Below are positions 58,580 through 64,000 of a stretch of 64,000 bases of DNA, one piece after another (positions within the stretch are counted from its first letter, which is position 1; every line of letters starts with the position of its first letter). The DNA is from Terricaulis silvestris (lineage in GTDB: Bacteria; Pseudomonadota; Alphaproteobacteria; Caulobacterales; Aquidulcibacteraceae), in NCBI RefSeq assembly GCF_009792355.1, contig NZ_CP047045.1, positions 2,692,501 through 2,756,500 on the forward strand, in the 5' to 3' direction. Position numbers and translations under genes: made by a program. The notes beneath the pieces are model-generated. The model had not been told where the DNA came from. It ran no database searches and saw only the letters and a program-made list of their open reading frames with translations.

Positions 58580-60237
58580 GCCCGCGTAAGTCACTTCGGG
58601 TAACACTCGCCACGGCGCTGTCCGCGGCAATGGCGTTGGCGCCGACTTATGCCAGCGCGCAGGTCGAGCCGCCGGATGCGTCACCGACGATGCGCATCAA
58701 CAATGGCGGCGGCACGCAATCGGCGTCGCTGGTTCTCCCCTTCGGCAAGTCGGCGATCATCGATCTGCCGGCCGATGCGCGCGACATCCTGATCTCCAAC
58801 CCGGCCATCGCCGACGCCACGGTGCGCACGGCGCGGCGCGCTTATGTCATCGGCCGTCAGCTCGGACAGACCAACATCTTCTTCTTCGACGCCAACGGCC
58901 GTCAAATCGCGAACGTCGAAATTCGTGTCGAGCCGGACGTGGCGCCGCTCAACGACATCCTGGCGCGGCACTCGTCGGAATCGCAAATTCGCGCCGAGGC
59001 GGTGAACGGTTCGATCGTGCTGTCGGGTAGCGCGCGCAGCGCCGCTGACGCCGATCGCGCGCGCCTCATCGCGACGCAATATCTGGCGACAACGGGCGCC
59101 GGCGGTGCGGCCGGCGGCGCTAGCGCCGAACAGCGCATCGTCAACCTGATCCAGGTGCAGGGCAGCGAGCAGGTGATGGTTCGCGTGCGCGTTGTCGAGA
59201 TGAGCCGCACCCTGGTGCGCCAACTCGGCATCAACGCCAACTACGACGAGATGATCAACCAGCTGATCGGCGAAGACGACTTCCTGAACCTCGCGACGGC
59301 CAACGGCTTCTCGATCAACGGACAGATACTCGGGGGCCTCTCCGCTGCTGGCGGCATCGCCGAAAACATTCTGCGTCCGAACAGCTATGCGTATCCCACC
59401 GGCAACGTCGATCCGAACATTACGACGGCGGACGCCGGTGTTGGCGGCTACCAAGTCGCAGCTGATGGTACTGTCACTTACGGCCCGGCGCACGTTGAGC
59501 AATCGCGCAGCACCGATGCTTCGATCGAAGCGTTCGAACGCGCGGGCTTGTTGCGCGTGCTGGCTGAACCGAACCTGACAGCGATCTCCGGTGAATCCGC
59601 GCGCTTCCTCGCGGGTGGTGAATTCCCGGTGCCGGTCAACTCCGATGACGGGCAAATCTCGGTCGAGTTCAAACCGTTCGGCGTCGGCTTGGCGTTCACG
59701 CCGATTGTCATGTCCGGCGGCAACATTTCGCTGAAGATCAACACGGAAGTGAGCGAACTCACCTCGGAAGGCGCGATCTCCACCGGCGACACGCCGATCC
59801 GCAACGATGACGGCACCACGACCGTGATCCGCGGCATCAACATCCCTGCCCTGCAGGTACGCCGCGCGGAAACGACATTGGAAATGTCGTCGGGCAGCTC
59901 GATCGTGTTGGCCGGCCTGATTCAGGAACGCACGCGTCACGCGCTCGAAGGCGTACCGGGCGTCATGAACACGCCGATCCTTGGCTCGCTGTTTCGCTCG
60001 CGAGACTTCGTCAACAGCGAGACCGAGTTGGTCATCATCGTCACGCCGTACCTGGTGCGGCCGACGAGCCCGGATCGTCTGCGCACGCCGGCTGACGGCT
60101 TCCGCAACCCGAGCGAAGGCGAAAGCCTGCTGACGGGCCGCTTGAACGCACTCTATCGCCCGGCGTCCGCACAAGGCGACGCCGACGAGCAAAACGCTCA
60201 AACCCTGCACGGCCCGCATGGGCACGTGATCGAATGA
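58576..60237 (+). CDS. cpaC: Tad secretin CpaC (RcpA)
   Basis: Outer-membrane secretin channel for the Flp pilus. The 553-residue product has a signal peptide (cut after SAQ near residue 27), the N-terminal secretin-N domain (about 50-125, IDLPADARDILISNPAIADATV), a BON-like region (about 135-170, RAEAVNGSIVLSGSA) and the secretin domain with VPGVMNTPILGSLFRSRDF and the TELVIIVTPYLV end. Overlaps cpaB and cpaD starts. Confidence 0.95.
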   Translation: MSPRKSLRVTLATALSAAMALAPTYASAQVEPPDASPTMRINNGGGTQSASLVLPFGKSAIIDLPADARDILISNPAIADATVRTARRAYVIGRQLGQTNIFFFDANGRQIANVEIRVEPDVAPLNDILARHSSESQIRAEAVNGSIVLSGSARSAADADRARLIATQYLATTGAGGAAGGASAEQRIVNLIQVQGSEQVMVRVRVVEMSRTLVRQLGINANYDEMINQLIGEDDFLNLATANGFSINGQILGGLSAAGGIAENILRPNSYAYPTGNVDPNITTADAGVGGYQVAADGTVTYGPAHVEQSRSTDASIEAFERAGLLRVLAEPNLTAISGESARFLAGGEFPVPVNSDDGQISVEFKPFGVGLAFTPIVMSGGNISLKINTEVSELTSEGAISTGDTPIRNDDGTTTVIRGINIPALQVRRAETTLEMSSGSSIVLAGLIQERTRHALEGVPGVMNTPILGSLFRSRDFVNSETELVIIVTPYLVRPTSPDRLRTPADGFRNPSEGESLLTGRLNALYRPASAQGDADEQNAQTLHGPHGHVIE

Positions 60238-60245
60238 GGCACGCC

Positions 60246-60935
60246 ATGAAATCCCGCTTGCCCCTCTTGTTGATCAGCGTGAGCGCGCTCACGGCGTGCG
60301 CAAGCGTGCCAGATCCCATTCCCGGCATGGCGCCGAACCCGACCGCGGCCGACAATCACCGCATCGAGGTGACGCAAACCGCCCAACGCATGGAAGTGCC
60401 GGTCGCGCCCGGCGATGTCGCGCTTTCGTCGGCCGCGCGCGCGCAATTGCATGCGTTCGCGAACAACTATCTGCGCTACGGCCACGGCGCGCTGGTGTTG
60501 AGCACGCCTTCTGGCGCCGGCAACTCGGATGCAGCCTCAATCGTCGCCAATGAAACGCGGATGTCGCTGGTTGAGGCGGGCGTTTCGTACGCGGCCGTCG
60601 CCGGTTCGTCCTACGACGCGTCGGGTGACGCGGCTTCGCCGATAATCGTGAGCTTCTCCCGTTACGAAGCGCAGGCGCCAGAGTGCGCGCCGCTTTGGGA
60701 GCAGGATCTCGCGCACCAGAGCAACAACCAGCCGTGGGAAAGCTTCGGCTGCGCCACGGTGTCGAACCTCGCCGCGATGATCGAAGATCCTGCCGACCTG
60801 CTGCATCCCCGAGCGCAAGATCCGCGTGACGGCGCGCGCCGCACCACGGTCATGGATGCTTACCGCGCCGGCGAACAGACACACGCTGAACGTACTGCCG
60901 ACGAACGCGTCTCCATCAGCAATGCGGTTCAATAG
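60246..60935 (+). CDS. cpaD: Pilus assembly lipoprotein CpaD
   Basis: The 229-residue product has a lipobox TAC (LTAC, Cys near residue 18) and the CpaD domain (about 60-200) of the Tad machinery, an outer-membrane lipoprotein needed for secretin stability. The ATG at 60246 with GAGG 10 bases upstream is preferred over the ATG at 60234, which overlaps the cpaC stop. Two Cys (ECAPLW, FGCATV) may form a disulfide. Confidence 0.9.
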   Translation: MKSRLPLLLISVSALTACASVPDPIPGMAPNPTAADNHRIEVTQTAQRMEVPVAPGDVALSSAARAQLHAFANNYLRYGHGALVLSTPSGAGNSDAASIVANETRMSLVEAGVSYAAVAGSSYDASGDAASPIIVSFSRYEAQAPECAPLWEQDLAHQSNNQPWESFGCATVSNLAAMIEDPADLLHPRAQDPRDGARRTTVMDAYRAGEQTHAERTADERVSISNAVQ

Positions 60936-60944
60936 GGCCAACGC

Positions 60945-62390
60945 ATGAGCAATCCCGATCCCGCCTGGAGCCTTGGCACGGACGACGAGTTCGTGCTGGA
61001 GGATGACGAAACCTTCGGTCTGGGCGACCTCGAAGGCGCAGAGCTGCCGCCGTTCGATGGCGAGCCCGCGCCGGCGCCGGCCAATCAGTCCGCGCCGACG
61101 CTTGAAGGCGACGACCCGTTCGGTTTGACCGCGTCCACGCTCGCGCCGGTGCATGCGCCGGCGGCTTATACCCGCGAGGAAAGCCGCACCACCGAACAAC
61201 CCGTGCCGCGGATCACCATTCACGCGGCGTGCGATCGTCATGAGATTGCGGACCTCGTGTCCGGAATCACCGCTGACCGGCGCATGGCGCGCGCGGAGAT
61301 CACCGTGGAAACAGGCGGCATCGACGCCGCCGTCACGCGCTTTGCATCGCAAGCCAGCCCGAACCTCTTGATCCTCGACACGCTGATGCAGGGTCCGGCC
61401 ATGCTGCATGCGCTCGATCGCCTCGCGACGGTGATCGAGGAAGGCACCAAGGTTGTGATCGTCGGCGCAGTCAACGACATCTCCCTCTTCCGTGAGCTGA
61501 TGAGCCGCGGCGTGAGCGAATACATCGTGCCGCCGCTGCAGCCGATCGACGTAATCCGCACCGTGTGCGGGCTCTATGTGAACCCGGACAAGCCGTTCGC
61601 TGGGCGTGTGATCTCCGTGATCGGCGCACGCGGCGGCATCGGCGCTTCTACCATCGCGCACAATCTGGCCTGGTCGATCGCGGAGCGCCAAGAATCCAGC
61701 GCGACGCTGCTCGATCTCGACTTGTCATTCGGCACGGCGGCTTTGGACTTCAACCAAGATCCGCCGCAATCGATCGCAGACGCGCTGATGGCGCCGGATC
61801 GCGTTGACGACGTGTTCCTGGAGCGCGTCACGACAAAGCAAACACAGCGCCTCCAGATGCTGACCGCGCCGGCGACGCTGGAGCGCGAGTTTGAACTCGA
61901 TCCGCAATCCTACGAAATCGTGATCGAGCGCGTGCGCCGCACCAGCCCGTTCGTCGTGCTCGATCTGCCCCACGCCTGGTCGTCCTGGATCAAGCACACC
62001 CTGCTCGCGGCCGATGACGCAATCATCGTCGCCGGCCCCGATCTGGCGAGCTTGCGCAACACCAAGAACATCATCGACCTCCTGAAATCGATGCGGCCGT
62101 ATGACTCTCCGCCGACGGTGGTGCTGTCGATGGTGGGCGTGCCGAAGCGTCCAGAAATCCCGTTCAAGGATTTCGCGGAAGCGCTGGGCGCTGAGCCCGT
62201 GGCGTCGATTCCGTTCGATCCCCAGCTGTTCGGTATGGCCGCGAACAACGGTCAAATGGTCGGCGAAGTGGCGCCGTTGTCGAAGACAGCAATAGCGCTC
62301 GATGCGCTCGCCGCATCACTCACGGGGCGTAAGCCGGTGGAGGCGAAGAAGGCGTCTTTCACCGACAAGATCCCGTTCCTCAAGCGCTAA
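60945..62390 (+). CDS. cpaE: Pilus localisation ATPase-like protein CpaE
   Basis: The 481-residue protein has an acidic Pro/Ala N-terminal stretch, a receiver-like domain (about residues 85-205) without obvious phosphoacceptor motif, and a ParA/MinD-like domain (about 215-470) with a deviant P-loop GARGGIGASTIAHN near residue 228. CpaE places the Tad machine at the pole in Caulobacter. The Walker A Lys of MinD-type ATPases is replaced by Arg. Confidence 0.93.
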   Translation: MSNPDPAWSLGTDDEFVLEDDETFGLGDLEGAELPPFDGEPAPAPANQSAPTLEGDDPFGLTASTLAPVHAPAAYTREESRTTEQPVPRITIHAACDRHEIADLVSGITADRRMARAEITVETGGIDAAVTRFASQASPNLLILDTLMQGPAMLHALDRLATVIEEGTKVVIVGAVNDISLFRELMSRGVSEYIVPPLQPIDVIRTVCGLYVNPDKPFAGRVISVIGARGGIGASTIAHNLAWSIAERQESSATLLDLDLSFGTAALDFNQDPPQSIADALMAPDRVDDVFLERVTTKQTQRLQMLTAPATLEREFELDPQSYEIVIERVRRTSPFVVLDLPHAWSSWIKHTLLAADDAIIVAGPDLASLRNTKNIIDLLKSMRPYDSPPTVVLSMVGVPKRPEIPFKDFAEALGAEPVASIPFDPQLFGMAANNGQMVGEVAPLSKTAIALDALAASLTGRKPVEAKKASFTDKIPFLKR

Positions 62391-62400
62391 AGGCTAGTTG

Positions 62401-63900
62401 ATGTTCGGAAAGCGAAGCCTGGGCGATGCTCCGAGCACTGAGGCTGCGCCCGCAGCTCCGGTCGCGCGCGTGCACGCGGCTGTTGGCGCAAAACCGTTAG
62501 CGACGGCGCCCGCGGCGCCTCGTCCGGTCGCGCCTGCTCCGCGTCCCGCCGCACCATCCGCCAGCGCGCCTAACCCGCGCATGCAACCGTCGGCCGATGT
62601 CGCCGATGGCCCGGAGTATCGCTCCGAGGCGTATTACCGCGTCAAATCCACGATCTTCAATGCACTGATCGAAACCATCGACTTGACGCAACTCGCGCAG
62701 CTCGATCCAGAAAGCGCGCGTGACGAAATTCGCGACATCGTCGCCGAAATCATCTCGATCAAGAACGTCGTCATGTCGATCGCCGAGCAGGAAGCCCTGC
62801 TCGACGACATCTGCAACGACGTGCTGGGTTACGGCCCGCTTGAGCCGCTGCTGGCGCGCGACGACATCGCCGATGTCATGGTCAACGGCGCCAACGCGGT
62901 CTTCATCGAAGTCAACGGCAAGATCTCAAAGACGGGCATCCGCTTCCGCGACAACGGCCAGCTGATGAACATCTGCCAACGCATCGTCAGCCAAGTCGGC
63001 CGCCGCGTTGATGAAAGCTCGCCGATCTGCGACGCGCGCTTGCCAGATGGCTCTCGTGTCAACGTCATCGTGCCGCCGCTGGCCATCGATGGCCCGACGC
63101 TCACGATCCGGAAGTTCAAAAAGGACAAGCTGAAGCTCTCCAACCTGGTTGAGTACGGCTCGATCTCGCCCGCGGGCGCGAAAATTCTGCAGATCATCGG
63201 CGCCTGCCGCTGCAACATTCTGATCTCCGGCGGCACCGGTTCGGGTAAAACCACTCTGCTCAACACACTGACCGCGTTCATCGATCCGACAGAGCGCGTC
63301 ATCACCTGCGAAGACGCGGCCGAACTGCAGCTGCAACAGCCACACGTTGTCCGCCTCGAAACGCGGCCGCCGAATCTGGAAGGCTCCGGCCAGGTCACGA
63401 TGCGCGACCTGGTCAAGAACTGCCTGCGTATGCGCCCTGAGCGGATCATCGTCGGCGAAGTCCGGGGCCCTGAAGCGTTCGACTTGCTGCAAGCCATGAA
63501 CACGGGTCACGACGGCTCGATGGGCACGTTGCACGCCAACACGCCGCGCGAGGCCCTCTCCCGTCTGGAATCGATGATCACGATGGGCGGCTTCTCGCTG
63601 CCGGCGAAAACCATCCGCGAAATCATCGTCGCCGCTGTCGATGTCGTCATCCAGGCCGCGCGCCTGCGCGACGGTTCGCGTCGCATCACGCAGATTACTG
63701 AAGTGCTGGGTCTCGAAGGCGATACGATCATCACGCAAGATCTGATGCTGTACGAAATTCAGGGCGAGGATCAGAACGGCCGCATTACCGGACGCCACAA
63801 GGGCACCGGCGTTGGCCGGCCGCGCTTCTGGGAGCGCGCGCGCTACTTCGGCCTCGAGAAAGAACTGGCGCAGGCACTCGACGAGACGGAGCAAGCCTGA
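62401..63900 (+). CDS. cpaF: Tad pilus extension/retraction ATPase CpaF
   Basis: Hexameric secretion ATPase for pilus assembly. The 499-residue product has a Pro/Ala-rich N-terminus, the helical domain from about residue 75, and the T2SSE ATPase domain with Walker A GGTGSGKTTLLN near residue 280, the Asp box, Walker B VGEVRGPEAFDLL near 355 and the His box GTLHANTPREAL. AAGG lies about 10 bases before the ATG at 62401. Its stop overlaps the start of tadB. Confidence 0.95.
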   Translation: MFGKRSLGDAPSTEAAPAAPVARVHAAVGAKPLATAPAAPRPVAPAPRPAAPSASAPNPRMQPSADVADGPEYRSEAYYRVKSTIFNALIETIDLTQLAQLDPESARDEIRDIVAEIISIKNVVMSIAEQEALLDDICNDVLGYGPLEPLLARDDIADVMVNGANAVFIEVNGKISKTGIRFRDNGQLMNICQRIVSQVGRRVDESSPICDARLPDGSRVNVIVPPLAIDGPTLTIRKFKKDKLKLSNLVEYGSISPAGAKILQIIGACRCNILISGGTGSGKTTLLNTLTAFIDPTERVITCEDAAELQLQQPHVVRLETRPPNLEGSGQVTMRDLVKNCLRMRPERIIVGEVRGPEAFDLLQAMNTGHDGSMGTLHANTPREALSRLESMITMGGFSLPAKTIREIIVAAVDVVIQAARLRDGSRRITQITEVLGLEGDTIITQDLMLYEIQGEDQNGRITGRHKGTGVGRPRFWERARYFGLEKELAQALDETEQA

Positions 63901-64000
63901 TGGATCCGGCGCTCATCGCCGCTGTACTCGCGTTTGTCGCCATCGGCGGCGCTGGGTTCGTACTCGCCCCCGGCAATCATCAGCCGGCGACGGCGACCAA
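63900..64000 (+). CDS. tadB: TadB-like membrane protein, N-terminal fragment
   Basis: The ATG at 63900 shares its A with the cpaF stop. The 33 visible residues (MDPALIAAVLAFVAIGG...) begin with a transmembrane helix. Position after cpaF and the hydrophobic start suggest TadB, the inner-membrane platform protein; the rest is outside the window. Confidence 0.75.
   Translation, partial: MDPALIAAVLAFVAIGGAGFVLAPGNHQPATAT

Noticed and set aside
1-64000. tRNA or rRNA genes
   Set aside because: No T-arm-like GGTTCGAATCC pattern with acceptor pairing and no rRNA consensus were seen; the only clear RNA is rnpB.
1-64000. CRISPR arrays, transposases or prophage
   Set aside because: No regularly spaced direct repeats of 23-40 bases, no transposase or phage structural genes; repeats seen are palindromic intergenic elements.

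Overview
The window is one contiguous piece of a GC-rich (roughly two-thirds G+C) alphaproteobacterial chromosome. An FtsZ with the IPAFLRRQ-type C-terminal tail, a TTAA-N7-TTAA (CtrA-like) box upstream of ftsZ, a complete-looking cpaABCDEF pilus operon next to a Flp pilin, DUF6491 lipoproteins and alphaproteobacterial intergenic palindromes all point to the Caulobacterales/Hyphomonadaceae neighbourhood. This placement is inference from gene content, not from a database search. No tRNA, rRNA, CRISPR array, transposase or prophage was found.

Backbone (1.7-36.6 kb, minus strand): the window carries a division and cell-wall (dcw) cluster in the classical order rsmH-ftsL-ftsI-murE-murF-mraY-murD-ftsW-murG-murC-murB-ddl-ftsQ-ftsA-ftsZ. 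From murG onward it is opened by inserted blocks. These are an ECF sigma/small membrane protein cassette (murG/murC), lipoproteins and a HAD phosphatase (murC/murB), a CPA1 antiporter, a CBS/CGL transsulfuration pair and a membrane-anchored TIR-like protein (murB/ddl), and about 7 kb of mixed genes (ftsA/ftsZ). The ftsA/ftsZ block holds a DUF1801 protein, a chain of hairpins, a DUF4440 lipoprotein, an AraC regulator facing a beta-helix protein, an Hsp70-like ATPase, pcm and a DoxX-like protein. The genes rsmH to ftsW remain tightly packed with start/stop overlaps, whereas ftsZ stands alone behind its own promoter region. RNase P RNA (rnpB) and a GFA-family gene lie directly upstream of rsmH; mraZ is absent here.

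Left edge: the end of a TonB-dependent receptor is followed by a YcnI/DUF1775 protein, a possible metal-related pair, closed by a 25-bp-armed palindrome shared with the end of ftsZ.

Middle (37-51 kb): a mosaic of envelope and accessory genes. It includes an AmpD-like amidase, a TerB/J-domain protein, a fasciclin protein, a voltage-gated cation channel with an unusual selectivity filter, a ribbon-helix-helix protein with an inverted-repeat operator candidate, two CHAP-domain paralogues, a GNAT acetyltransferase, two tandem paralogous exported proteins of unknown family, an apparently frameshifted Excalibur protein, nrdB with a downstream small gene, a Cys-rich secreted protein, an alpha/beta hydrolase, and a tyrosine phosphatase with two decayed copies of its own tail nearby.

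Right edge (51-64 kb): a membrane-fused spermidine-synthase-like protein and AMP nucleosidase, then a Tad/Flp pilus locus. Two TadE-like minor pilins and a secretin-N-domain protein run leftward; the pilin gene and cpaA-cpaB-cpaC-cpaD-cpaE-cpaF-tadB (cut by the window end) run rightward. Two TTAA-N7-TTNA sites there and the ftsZ site suggest that division and pilus genes share cell-cycle control, which remains inference.
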